Of a stretch of 42,660 nt of DNA, positions 8,370-17,000 are shown one piece after another. The notes under the pieces were generated by a model, which was given only the letters and a program-made list of their open reading frames with translations, did no database searches and was not told where the DNA came from. Both the position numbers and the translations under genes were made by a program. How positions within the stretch are numbered: position 1 is the stretch's first letter; the number at the start of each line of letters is the position of its first letter. Source of the DNA: Spirochaetia bacterium (GTDB lineage: Bacteria > Spirochaetota > Spirochaetia > Treponematales > Treponemataceae); NCBI GenBank assembly GCA_900769325.1, contig CAAGGF010000138.1, forward strand, positions 1 to 42,660, read 5' to 3'.

Positions 8370-10078
8370 TTACGGTAACTTTTTACAGGTAAATCAAGAG
8401 GTTCAATATCTGTTAAAATACTTGAACAGCACTTTAATTCCATTCTGGATTTAAAAAGTTCTTCTTTAAATTGATGATTTTCCCTGCCCTTTATGCGTGA
8501 AAAATTCTGCACAGGGTCGTATCCCGGAACTTTTTCATCGTCTACGCAGGCATGCAAAACTTTTTCTATATTTTTACATGCAATGCTGAATCTTGACCCC
8601 GAATTTCTTACGGTTCTTTCTGCATTCATAATCATTTTATTAACCTGCGACTGATTTTTCATGGACCTTGAATGTTCGCTTTCTATCTTGTCAAAAACGA
8701 TTCCAAGTGCACCGGACGGCGAAAGGGATTCAACGAGAGTTTTCATCGTAAACGAAACTTCCTGAAGTTCATTCAAATACTGGGAAAGTTCATTTCGGTT
8801 GTCGCTGTTTGAAAAAACTCCTTCCATCAAAAGAGTGCTGATTGGCCAGATGGATTTTTCAAACCGCTGTGTAACATACCATCCCAAAAAACCTGCCGTC
8901 ATTTCGCAATTAAACGGAACACCACCCCACAAATTCTGCCACGGTCTGAAAGGAAGTTCTGGAAATTTTTCTATTGAAAATTCAGTCTGCAATAAAGCCT
9001 TTAATTCTTCTTTTTTCTTGTCTCGAAGCCATGACGACCATCTTTCGTTGAAAATCTTTTTCCATTCTTCTTTAAATCTAACAAGCCAGTCTTCCGAGCC
9101 GCCAAAAGACTGAAGTTGCCATTCATAATCGCCGTTTATAACTTTCCCGAAAGAATTGACAGGAACAGCCTGAATAAACGAATTGATGATAGAAAAATAA
9201 GTTACAGATTTATTTAAAAATTCATTTAAAGCCCTTTCAGTATCTGCATCGATATTTATTCCCTGAGACGCATTCCTGTAAGGAAACAGAAAAAGAGATT
9301 CAAGAACTTCGTTACGAATCGGACTTGCATTCCCCATAATTCTTGCAAGGGCATCAAAATCAACTTTGGCATTCACATAAGGACAAGTGTAACTGTCTGA
9401 AACAATGGCTGTAAACTGTGCAATAAAATGAATTAGCGGCATAGAACAAAACTGCTGAAGCCAGCTTACAGAACGGACTGCAGAATAAAGGAGAGATTTT
9501 TCTTCTGTTTCAAGATTATTCAAAACCGATGAAAGATTTTTTAAAAGAGAATTTCTGATTTCAAGAGTTCCTTCACAATCAAAAGATGAAGAATAAGGAT
9601 CTGCCTGTTTTGTGATTCTTTCTGAAAGAGTCGGAACTATAAAAAGGCTTAAAAAAATATAAAAACTTCCCGGATTTTCATTAACATAAAGAAAATAAGG
9701 AGCAAAAAAATCCTGAACAGTTTTTAATTCCCGAAGGCGTTCGTAAAAAGTAGACTGAATCAGTTTATGCGTATGTAAAAGCGTTCCCGGATGCTTTTTG
9801 TTTATCTGCTTTGCAAGATGTGAAATCAAATCGTCGTTGTACAACTCTGAAACCCGCTTTTTTTGAAACAAAGATTTTATCCACAATAAAATTCTATAAA
9901 AAAGCGACTCTGAACGAAGTTTTATCTCTAAAGGTTTTGCCTCATCTTTAGCCTGTGAGTGTAATGCAGGAAGCATATCATCTTTATTTTGATTTAATTT
10001 ATTAAGCAAATTTTTTCGTTCTTCTGCACTGATTCCTGCAACAAGTTCATCAAAAGAACCGTTAACTGACTTACTCAT
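8366..10078 (-). CDS. Conserved spirochaetal hypothetical protein (possibly DUF5312)
   Basis: 570 residues, mostly helical and hydrophilic with a few hydrophobic stretches (SLFYRILLWIKSLF about 58-71; SFYIFLSLFIVPTL about 137-150), no signal peptide and no catalytic motif that I recognise. From memory it resembles a Treponema-restricted family (DUF5312), but I cannot confirm this. The promoter -10 lies only 7 nt before the ATG and no SD is present, which points to a leaderless mRNA. The stop codon overlaps the pgeF start (ATGA), so the two are one transcriptional and probably translational unit. The function is unknown. Confidence 0.8.
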   Translation of the reverse strand: MSKSVNGSFDELVAGISAEERKNLLNKLNQNKDDMLPALHSQAKDEAKPLEIKLRSESLFYRILLWIKSLFQKKRVSELYNDDLISHLAKQINKKHPGTLLHTHKLIQSTFYERLRELKTVQDFFAPYFLYVNENPGSFYIFLSLFIVPTLSERITKQADPYSSSFDCEGTLEIRNSLLKNLSSVLNNLETEEKSLLYSAVRSVSWLQQFCSMPLIHFIAQFTAIVSDSYTCPYVNAKVDFDALARIMGNASPIRNEVLESLFLFPYRNASQGINIDADTERALNEFLNKSVTYFSIINSFIQAVPVNSFGKVINGDYEWQLQSFGGSEDWLVRFKEEWKKIFNERWSSWLRDKKKEELKALLQTEFSIEKFPELPFRPWQNLWGGVPFNCEMTAGFLGWYVTQRFEKSIWPISTLLMEGVFSNSDNRNELSQYLNELQEVSFTMKTLVESLSPSGALGIVFDKIESEHSRSMKNQSQVNKMIMNAERTVRNSGSRFSIACKNIEKVLHACVDDEKVPGYDPVQNFSRIKGRENHQFKEELFKSRMELKCCSSILTDIEPLDLPVKSYRK

Positions 10079-10085
10079 GTTTTCT

Positions 10086-10114
10086 ATTATAATCTAAAAA
10101 ATATGATATTTCAA
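10086..10114 (-). promoter_or_regulatory. Promoter of the hypothetical gene-pgeF operon
   Basis: On the minus strand: TTGAAA (10109-10114), a 17-bp spacer and TATAAT (10086-10091). The ATG at 10078 starts 7 nt after the -10 box, so the transcript should begin at or next to the start codon. Confidence 0.7.
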
Positions 10115-10162
10115 ATTTAAAATATGAACTTCATTAAAAGACTTTAACTCTTAAAATTTCCG

Positions 10163-10200
10163 AAAAAAAAGCACCTGCAAAAAGCAAGTGCCTTATTTTT
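10163..10200 (-). terminator. Rho-independent terminator after secF
   Basis: GCACCTGC (10171-10178) pairs with GCAAGTGC (10184-10191), one mismatch, with a 5-nt loop. On the minus strand it is followed by eight T (10163-10170). A T-rich run on the other side means it could also act on the plus strand. It separates yajC-secD-secF from the next promoter. Confidence 0.8.
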
Positions 10201-10217
10201 TTTAATTAAACCTTAAA

Positions 10218-11183
10218 TCAAACCTGAACGCCTGAATTCATATTCAAAACGCCTTTTTTCATAGACTTTTCTGAATGATGAATGCCGTATTCCGGCTTCC
10301 AGTTTTTTCTGATTAAAGAAATGAAACCGCTTGAAATAAACATCGATGAGTAAAGTCCACTTATAAGACCGACAATCATTGCAAGTGCGAAATCTTTTAT
10401 AGAACCGGTTGTAAAGATATAAAGCGAAATTACAGCAAAAAGAGTAGTAACTGTTGTGATTATAGAACGGCTCAAAGTTTCTGAAAGGGAAATATTTAAA
10501 ATTTCGTTAAATTTTGAAACTTTTGCGTTTGAGATGTTAAACCTTACGCGGTCAAGAATTACAACAGAAGCGTTAATAGAATAACCGATGATTGTAAGAA
10601 TTGCAGCAAGAACAGTAGTCGTAAATTCCATCTGAGACCAAACGATAAATGAGAACATAATCAAAGTATCATGTAAAAGCGCAATAATTGCACCTAAAGC
10701 AAAATCCCAATGGAAACGGAATGCAGCATAAGCCCAAATTAAAACAATTGTAATCAAAAGAAGAATCAATGACTTAAAAGCAAGAGTATTTGAAAAACTT
10801 GGACTGATTCTATCCCATTTTGAAGTCTGAACCGAACCTTCACCGAACACTTTTTCTAAGGCTGAATTGATTTCAGTCTGAAGCATTTCGTCAGAAGAAT
10901 CTTCATCTGAAACAGATGGAAGACGAATCTGGAAAGCGTTTTCCGAAGATGAACCAATCTTTTTTACCTGACAAGATTCAAAATCTTTTAAAGAATCACG
11001 AACATCTTCAATTTTTACTTCGTTTTCTGAAGAAATTATTACTTCTTCGATTACGCCAGGCTTAAAGTCAAGACCTAAATTGATTCCTTTTGTAAAAAAT
11101 CCTACGCACCCAAATGCAATAAGAATTACGCTTATAATTGCACACGCAATAAAACCTTTGCTGAAATTATATGTTTTCTTCAT
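10218..11183 (-). CDS. secF: Protein translocase subunit SecF
   Basis: 321-residue RND-type membrane protein that works with SecD to help the Sec channel release and pull exported proteins. TM1 (about 12-30) is followed by the GLDFKPGVIEEV motif, a periplasmic loop (about 40-125), then five TM helices with the signatures IAL-LHDTLIMF and ILTIIGYSINASVVILDRVR. SecF follows secD with no gap (stop, then ATG). Length and order (yajC-secD-secF) are standard. Confidence 0.96.
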   Translation of the reverse strand: MKKTYNFSKGFIACAIISVILIAFGCVGFFTKGINLGLDFKPGVIEEVIISSENEVKIEDVRDSLKDFESCQVKKIGSSSENAFQIRLPSVSDEDSSDEMLQTEINSALEKVFGEGSVQTSKWDRISPSFSNTLAFKSLILLLITIVLIWAYAAFRFHWDFALGAIIALLHDTLIMFSFIVWSQMEFTTTVLAAILTIIGYSINASVVILDRVRFNISNAKVSKFNEILNISLSETLSRSIITTVTTLFAVISLYIFTTGSIKDFALAMIVGLISGLYSSMFISSGFISLIRKNWKPEYGIHHSEKSMKKGVLNMNSGVQV

Positions 11184-12944
11184 TTATTTTACCCTCCAGC
11201 TGATGCTCATATATTTTTTATGAACAGTTTCCGTGTTGAAATCGAACATCAGGCGAGAAACGAATAATGCCGTGAATACAGAAGAAACAACACCGATTGC
11301 AAGTGTTACTGCAAATCCTTGAATTGAACCTGTTCCAAGCTGAGAAAGGAAGATTGCTGCAATAAAAGTTGTAATATTTGAGTCCATAATTGCCCAGAAT
11401 GCGTTCTGGAAACCTGTTGAAATTGCAACTGCACGGCTCTTTCCTAAAAGAAGTTCTTCTTTTATGCGTTCAAAGATGATTACATTTGCATCTACTGCCA
11501 TACCAATAGTAAGAATCATACCTGCGATAGACGGAAGAGTAAGCGTCAAATTGAAAGCAGAAAGAATAGAGAACATGATGTAAATATTCAAAATCTGAGC
11601 GACAACAGCATTGATTCCGGCACCTTTGTAGAAAATCAGCATGAAAATCATAATTGCAAGCAAACCGAATGCGATAGCCTTTATTCCCTGTTTGATTGCC
11701 TGTTCACCTAAAGTAGCACCGATTACCTGCTGGCTTTCAATGCTCAAAGGAACGCTAAGCCATGCTGTCTGCAAAACTTTCTGAATATTAATTGCTTCTT
11801 CCTGACCAAAACCAGAAAGCGAACATGAACCGCCTGTAATTGCTTCCCGGATAACGGCAGCAGATTTAATTTTATTATCGCTTACGATTGCAAGCCGTTT
11901 TCCAACATTCTGACCTGTAACCTGACCGAAAATTCTAGAACCTTCATCATCAAAAGCAATGATAACTTCCGGGCGACCTGTCATATTGTCTGAAGATGCT
12001 TTTGCAGATTTAATGTGTTTTCCGTCAAGAACAGCTTCTTTTTTTACAACGATATATTCTTCACCGATAATTTTTTCATCAAGACCATATTTATCTTTTG
12101 TATAATTTCCAAGAACTTCACAGTCTTCAGGAATTAAAGAAGAATCAACAAGTTTTCCGTTTGAATCAAAAAGATTTTCACCTTTTTCGATATATGATGC
12201 CCTGAATTTTGCAGTTGCTTCATCATCTACAATTCTAAAATTAAGGATTCCCTTGCCCATGATTATGGAATTAATTGAACCGGTTTCAGCAGCACCAGGC
12301 ATTTCGATGTAAATTCTATCATCACCCTGCTGGCGTACTACAGGTTCTGAAAGCCCGAATTTATCGATTCTGCTTGTAAGTGTTTCTAAAGCCTGTTCCA
12401 TAGCTTTTTTCTTGAATTCTGTCTCTGGTTCTGTGCCGCCGCTTGCAAGATGAGCATCATAAGAAGCATCCAAATCTGCTTTTACGATAATGTTCATACC
12501 GCCTGAAAGGTCAAGACCGAGTTTTACAGAATTTTGATAATAATTTTTTGCTTTTAAAATCGGTTTTCTGTAATTTTCCTGAATAACTTCTTCTAAAAGC
12601 CGTTCATCACCGTCTGAATCGCAGAAAGCATAATAAACAGCAGAAGCATTCATATTCTCTGGAACTGTTTTTTCTGCTTTTTTGTATTCTTTTTCTGCTT
12701 TTGATTTTATCCATGAAAGATTTTCTGGAAGTTCTGCGTTTTCATCAGCTTTTAAATTTCTTAAAGCCGAAACATCTTCTTTTGCTTTTGTTGTAGAATA
12801 ATCGCGTATATCTTCAAGAGATTTCAATGCAATAGCCTGTACATCTTTTGGCGTTCTAAAGTACCAATTAATTGAAGGTTTTAAAAACCACAAGCATAAT
12901 GCCAAAACAACAAGAAGAATAATAAAGCGTGTCTTTTTCTGCAT
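11184..12944 (-). CDS. secD: Protein translocase subunit SecD
   Basis: 586 residues. TM1 is at the extreme N-terminus, then a large periplasmic region with the hallmark LGLDLSGGMNIIVKAD (about 143-158) and RIDKFGLSEPVVRQQGDDRIYIEMPG (about 192-217, split by the family P1 fold). The six-TM RND domain carries SIAGMILTIGMAVDANVIIFERIKEEL. An insert of about 90 residues before the SGG motif is rich in Lys and Glu (about 40-130) and longer than in E. coli-like SecD. It forms the translocase accessory complex with SecF and YajC in the inner membrane. Confidence 0.96.
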   Translation of the reverse strand: MQKKTRFIILLVVLALCLWFLKPSINWYFRTPKDVQAIALKSLEDIRDYSTTKAKEDVSALRNLKADENAELPENLSWIKSKAEKEYKKAEKTVPENMNASAVYYAFCDSDGDERLLEEVIQENYRKPILKAKNYYQNSVKLGLDLSGGMNIIVKADLDASYDAHLASGGTEPETEFKKKAMEQALETLTSRIDKFGLSEPVVRQQGDDRIYIEMPGAAETGSINSIIMGKGILNFRIVDDEATAKFRASYIEKGENLFDSNGKLVDSSLIPEDCEVLGNYTKDKYGLDEKIIGEEYIVVKKEAVLDGKHIKSAKASSDNMTGRPEVIIAFDDEGSRIFGQVTGQNVGKRLAIVSDNKIKSAAVIREAITGGSCSLSGFGQEEAINIQKVLQTAWLSVPLSIESQQVIGATLGEQAIKQGIKAIAFGLLAIMIFMLIFYKGAGINAVVAQILNIYIMFSILSAFNLTLTLPSIAGMILTIGMAVDANVIIFERIKEELLLGKSRAVAISTGFQNAFWAIMDSNITTFIAAIFLSQLGTGSIQGFAVTLAIGVVSSVFTALFVSRLMFDFNTETVHKKYMSISWRVK

Positions 12945-12964
12945 TTTTATTACATCCTATTTTT

Positions 12965-13375
12965 TTATTCTGAATCAGTTTGTTTTTGTTCTGCCTGAAC
13001 CGGAGAGTCTTCTTTTGAATCTTTTTCAGATTTTTTATCTTTTTTATCTGACTTTTCTTCTGGTTTATCTGACTCGCATGAAGCAATTGCACTTCTTGTA
13101 AATTCAATCTTACAATTGTCATCAACTTTTACAATAACAGTTTTGTCTTTTACAGAAGAAACAACACCGTGAATTCCGCCGATTGTAACGACTTTATCAC
13201 CTTTTTTAAGTGCATCAAGCATTTTCTGAGTTTCTTTCTGTTTTTTATTCTGCGGGCGAATCATGAAGAAATAAAAAATTAAAATGATTAGCAAAAATGG
13301 AACGATTGTACCAAGAAGCCCCATGGTACCTGACGGCTGATTAGCCTGTTCCTGTAAAAAAGAAATAATAGGCAT
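12965..13375 (-). CDS. yajC: Sec translocase accessory protein YajC
   Basis: 136 residues. One N-terminal TM helix (about 20-39, LGTIVPFLLIILIFYFFMIRPQNKK) with the family-defining RPQ-KK junction is followed by the YajC domain (KMLDALKKGDKVVTIGGIHG). The C-terminal tail (about 100-136) is low-complexity and highly charged (DKPEEKSDKKDKKSEKDSKE), longer than usual. First gene of yajC-secD-secF, with SD GAGGA before ATG. Confidence 0.95.
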   Translation of the reverse strand: MPIISFLQEQANQPSGTMGLLGTIVPFLLIILIFYFFMIRPQNKKQKETQKMLDALKKGDKVVTIGGIHGVVSSVKDKTVIVKVDDNCKIEFTRSAIASCESDKPEEKSDKKDKKSEKDSKEDSPVQAEQKQTDSE

Positions 13376-13420
13376 ATTTTTCCTCTATTTTTTTAATTTC
13401 ACTGAAAAATCAGTCTTTAC

Positions 13421-13450
13421 AGAATACCATAGACTTTATAGAATCGTCAA
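13421..13450 (-). promoter_or_regulatory. Promoter of yajC-secD-secF
   Basis: On the minus strand: TTGACG (13445-13450), an 18-bp spacer and TATTCT (13421-13426). This leaves about 40 nt of leader with an SD (GAGGA). The remaining bases up to 13506 hold a short GC-rich patch and no gene. Confidence 0.6.
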
Positions 13451-13506
13451 GAATTAAATTCCGCGAAAACCGCAGGCAGGCAAGCAGCGTCATATTGATA
13501 AAAAAA

Positions 13507-15252
13507 TTACTTTACAAATTTAGAAAGTTCGTCGTTTAGTTTTTTATATTCCAAATCATTTGGATTTAACGCAACAATCTGCTTTAAATAATACTGTGCT
13601 TTTCTGTAATCTTTTTTCTGGAAATAAATTTCATAAAGCCTGAACAAAGAATCTATATTGCGCGGATTTGAAATGAGGCTGCTTCGTAAATCGGCAAGAG
13701 AATTTTCAACGGAATTTTCAAGGAAACTTTTTTTATAATAGAGAAAACTTTTCATTTTTACGGACGCAGACGGAAGAAGAGAAGAAATTAAAGAAAGGGC
13801 TTCTTGAGTTCTTTTTGAAGCGACTAAAACTGAAATATATGCCTGAACGATGTTTTCATCCTGCATTTTCTGCCTGTAAATTGGAAGAATAAATTGATAT
13901 GCCTCGTCCGTTTTTTTAAGTTCAATTAAAATATTGCAAAACGAAAGCACATTCTCGGATGATTCAGGCGAAAGTGAAACGAGTTTTTTAGAAAGAGCAT
14001 AAGCTTTTTCAAATTCTTTTTTTCGAATGTAAGCGTTTACAGCGTATTTTAAAGCATCAGTATTTTCAGGCTGAACTGAAAGAATTTTTTCAGCATAAAA
14101 ATCACTTGACTGTCCGTTAATTAAAACAAAAGATTCATCTGAAAGTTTTGCAGCAAAAAGAAGAACATCGATATCGTCAGGATAAAGTTTTATTGCTTTT
14201 TCTATTGTTGCACTAGATGCTGAAACATTTTTACTCCATTCATACTGAACAAGACTTCGCAAAATGAGGTATTCTTTTTTTTCTTCATCTTGAAGTGCAT
14301 AAGTGTCAAGAAGCGAAATTGCACGGATGTAATTATTTGATTTTATGAGAACTTTCGCACGGAACAAAAGTGAATCAAGGTCGGATGGATTTTGCATCAA
14401 AACTTTTGCAATATAATCTTCAGCCTGCTCGTAAAGCTGCATTTCAAACGCATTTTCTGCACATATTTTTAAAAGACAGATATTATTCGGGAATTTTTCA
14501 AGATTTTCAAGTGCCACTTTATACGACTCTTTTACTTTTCCTGAAAATTTTAATGCAGAAACATAATATTCAATCAACGGAAGAACGTCTTTGGAAAAAT
14601 ACATTGCTTTTTCAAAGTTTAAAAGAGAATATTCATAATTTCCTTTTTTAAAATCAAGAATTCCTAAAAGATAGTATGCAAGAAAAGAATCGGAATTCAA
14701 GGAGAGGGCGTATTTTAAATCGGACTGAGCTTTTGCGTAAAAATCAGAAACATCAGAAACTTTTAAAACGACTAAAGACGGAAGAACGCTCGAAAGAAAA
14801 TCTACATTACCGGTGCTCGTGTCGTAAATGCCTTCCTGACTTGATTTTATTGCTGCAATGTAAGAAGTTTCAGGAACATTTGAAGGACTTTCCCAGTCGA
14901 TTCTTTCATCCGGCCAGAGAATTTTCATCATATTTGAAATTACAAGAAGAAGAACTTTTTCCTGTTCTGTAAGTTCATTCTCGCTTTTTCTTATAGTTGA
15001 AGAAGCCCTTTTTAAAGATGACGGAAGAGCATTTTCAACATCTTTCATTATGCTTTCATCTATGCGTGAAAAATAAGTTTTCTCTCTTCCTTGCGTTTTT
15101 CCAAGAGAAACTCCATCATCGCTTGAAAAAGATGAATGAACTTCTTTTGCATAAGGGGCAGTTTTTGTTGAAGCACATGAATTAACGAGAAAAATCATTA
15201 ACAAAACAGCGGAAGAGAATAATATATTTTGAAAGCATTTAAAAAAGTTCAC
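13507..15252 (-). CDS. TPR-repeat lipoprotein
   Basis: 581 residues. The lipoprotein signal ends at LVNSC (Cys26). The rest is a string of tetratricopeptide repeats, clearest at about 190-225 (SFLAYYLLGILDFKKGNYEYSLLNFEKAMYF, read with a break after residue 205) and at the C-terminus (YEIYFQKKDYRKAQYYLKQIVALNPND, likewise). At least a dozen helix pairs can be made out. It probably scaffolds an envelope complex; the partner is not evident. It lies 16 nt after the small membrane-protein gene and appears co-transcribed with it. Confidence 0.8.
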   Translation of the reverse strand: MNFFKCFQNILFSSAVLLMIFLVNSCASTKTAPYAKEVHSSFSSDDGVSLGKTQGREKTYFSRIDESIMKDVENALPSSLKRASSTIRKSENELTEQEKVLLLVISNMMKILWPDERIDWESPSNVPETSYIAAIKSSQEGIYDTSTGNVDFLSSVLPSLVVLKVSDVSDFYAKAQSDLKYALSLNSDSFLAYYLLGILDFKKGNYEYSLLNFEKAMYFSKDVLPLIEYYVSALKFSGKVKESYKVALENLEKFPNNICLLKICAENAFEMQLYEQAEDYIAKVLMQNPSDLDSLLFRAKVLIKSNNYIRAISLLDTYALQDEEKKEYLILRSLVQYEWSKNVSASSATIEKAIKLYPDDIDVLLFAAKLSDESFVLINGQSSDFYAEKILSVQPENTDALKYAVNAYIRKKEFEKAYALSKKLVSLSPESSENVLSFCNILIELKKTDEAYQFILPIYRQKMQDENIVQAYISVLVASKRTQEALSLISSLLPSASVKMKSFLYYKKSFLENSVENSLADLRSSLISNPRNIDSLFRLYEIYFQKKDYRKAQYYLKQIVALNPNDLEYKKLNDELSKFVK

Positions 15253-15268
15253 TTAAAAAATTCCAGGA

Positions 15269-15862
15269 TTAAAAATTTTCAATGTCTCCATCGTCGATCA
15301 AATCTTCATCTGAACTTTTTAAAATATCGTTAATTTTCTGCCGGTGTATGAACAGAATTATTAAAAAAGCTCCGCCTAAAATCATAAAAAGCGGAACAAA
15401 AAACTTTATAATCTGGGAAAAAGAAAGCCTTATTACATCAAAACTGAAAAGTGAAAACATTAAAGACGAAATCAAAAGAAAAACAGCGGAAAATCCGTAT
15501 GCAAAATTAATTCTCTTGTGATTGATTTTTCCGATTATAAAAATTGAAACTGAAATAAAAAACATCGTCAAAGGCCACGCTTCTTCCATTGTCCAGGGAA
15601 TAAGCCGGGTTTTTATAAGCATGAAAAGAATTCCGGTAAGAATTAAGGAAAGGCCTGCCACAAAGTGAAAGGTTTTTCTGAAAAATGCCACATAAAGATA
15701 CATGAAACAAATTCCTGCAAAAAGAACTAAAGCCGTCATGATGTATTCAGCAATCTGATTTTCTACTGAAATTGCAAGAAGAAAAGTCGTAAACCCGATG
15801 AACATAAAAAGCGAACCGACTGCCAGAATGATGTTTGAAATCTGCCTGTTTTTATTTTTCAT
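15269..15862 (-). CDS. Hypothetical integral membrane protein with six or more TM helices
   Basis: 197 residues. Hydrophobic helices can be drawn at about 10-30, 38-60, 66-84, 92-110, 118-140 and 146-168, with a charged C-terminal tail (SSDEDLIDDGDIENF). No family motif is recognised. SD GGAG lies 6 nt before the ATG. First gene of an apparent operon with the TPR lipoprotein. The upstream divergent region carries a perfect 16-bp palindrome. Confidence 0.75.
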   Translation of the reverse strand: MKNKNRQISNIILAVGSLFMFIGFTTFLLAISVENQIAEYIMTALVLFAGICFMYLYVAFFRKTFHFVAGLSLILTGILFMLIKTRLIPWTMEEAWPLTMFFISVSIFIIGKINHKRINFAYGFSAVFLLISSLMFSLFSFDVIRLSFSQIIKFFVPLFMILGGAFLIILFIHRQKINDILKSSDEDLIDDGDIENF

Positions 15863-15880
15863 ATAATCTCCAAGAAATTC

Positions 15881-15896
15881 TATTCTATATAGAATA
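15881..15896. promoter_or_regulatory. Perfect 16-bp palindrome in a divergent promoter region
   Basis: TATTCTATATAGAATA is a perfect dyad located between two divergent genes. On the minus strand it contains a possible -10 (TATTCT) 18 bp from TTGGCA (15915-15920), so a bound regulator could block that promoter. It could equally be a chance AT palindrome. Confidence 0.45.
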
Positions 15897-15913
15897 CAAC
15901 ATTAAAGCCTATC

Positions 15914-15942
15914 TTGCCAATAACAAAAGTAAATGTTAAATT
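15914..15942 (+). promoter_or_regulatory. Promoter of the lipoprotein-transglycosylase operon
   Basis: TTGCCA (15914-15919), a 17-bp spacer and TAAATT (15937-15942). Only 5 nt separate the -10 from the ATG at 15948 and there is no SD, so the message is likely leaderless. Confidence 0.5.
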
Positions 15943-15947
15943 AAAAT

Positions 15948-17000
15948 ATGAAAATGAAAACAATTTTTTTAAAAAGAATTCTTATATTTTTTTCAGTTTT
16001 TATGTTTATTTCCTGTGCTCCAAAAGTAAACCAGCGTGAAATCGAAATTCAAAAAGAACAGGAAGAACTTTTCTACCTTCTTACAAACGAACAAAACGAC
16101 GAATCAAGCCAGTACGCAATTATAAAAAAAATCTCAAAAAACTTAATTGAATTAAAAGACTACCAGGAACTCGTCCTTTTTCTTACAGACTGGGTTTCAA
16201 AAAATCCCGATGATCCGTACAATGCCTACTGGCTTTATATGACAGGTCATGCCTACAAAGCAATGAACGCAAATCCAATTGCAGAATACTACTTTGACAG
16301 AATCTTAAAAGAATACAACGATTTAACAGTTCAAGGCCAGAGCGTTCATTTTGTATGCCTTCAGCATTTAATTCAAATCAGTAAAAATACCGGAAGCAGA
16401 ATCAGATATTTCAACCAGCTCATAAGATGTTTTCCCGCAAATGTAAGCATAACCGAACTTTACTTACGTCTTGCCCTCGAATACGAAAAACAAAACGAAT
16501 GGGAAGAAGTTTTAAAGGCATACACGCTTTTTCTTGCACAGCCGGATGCCTCAACCATTCAGATTGCAGGGCTACCGAACGCCTACAAAAAAGCAAGGCA
16601 GCTCGTTGCATTTCACAATTCTAAAAAAGACTGGACTTTCGAAAGCCTTGATTCACTTGAAAACGCAGTAAAAAAAGCAATAAGAAATTATTCATGGCGG
16701 GATCTTGACAAATACAAGGCAAAAGTAAACTTTTTCTCAATGTCGTGGAAGCAGGATGAAATCGACCCGAACTCACAGGAAGAATTTTCAATGAAAAGCT
16801 TCATGCGGGGAAACAAAGTCCGCTACAATAAGGAACTTGACAGTTCATCAAATTCAAAAGAAGCATATTTAAAGACATGGGGCTGGAGTCAGTATGTTTC
16901 AGTGTGGTATCTTTATTTCAGAAAAGTAAACTACCCTGTCGACCCGGATATACACGGAAACTGGGAATGGGCAGGAATTTATCTTGGCGAAAGAATGTAA
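15948..17000 (+). CDS. Lipoprotein with TPR-like helical repeats
   Basis: 350 residues. The signal ends at FISC (Cys23). The body is helical, with TPR-like pairs (DPYNAYWLYMTGHAYKAMNA; VSITELYLRLALEYEKQNEW; EEVLKAYTLFL). The C-terminal 90 residues are rich in Trp and Tyr (WGWSQYVSVWYLYFRK). Its stop codon overlaps the start of the lytic transglycosylase (TAATG), which suggests a shared cell-wall role, but no direct motif supports that. A second in-frame ATG lies two codons downstream. Confidence 0.78.
   Translation: MKMKTIFLKRILIFFSVFMFISCAPKVNQREIEIQKEQEELFYLLTNEQNDESSQYAIIKKISKNLIELKDYQELVLFLTDWVSKNPDDPYNAYWLYMTGHAYKAMNANPIAEYYFDRILKEYNDLTVQGQSVHFVCLQHLIQISKNTGSRIRYFNQLIRCFPANVSITELYLRLALEYEKQNEWEEVLKAYTLFLAQPDASTIQIAGLPNAYKKARQLVAFHNSKKDWTFESLDSLENAVKKAIRNYSWRDLDKYKAKVNFFSMSWKQDEIDPNSQEEFSMKSFMRGNKVRYNKELDSSSNSKEAYLKTWGWSQYVSVWYLYFRKVNYPVDPDIHGNWEWAGIYLGERM

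Noticed and set aside
16877..16999. N-terminal extension of the lytic transglycosylase frame
   Set aside because: It overlaps the lipoprotein gene. The ATG at 17000 starts a clear signal peptide and overlaps the previous stop in the usual way.
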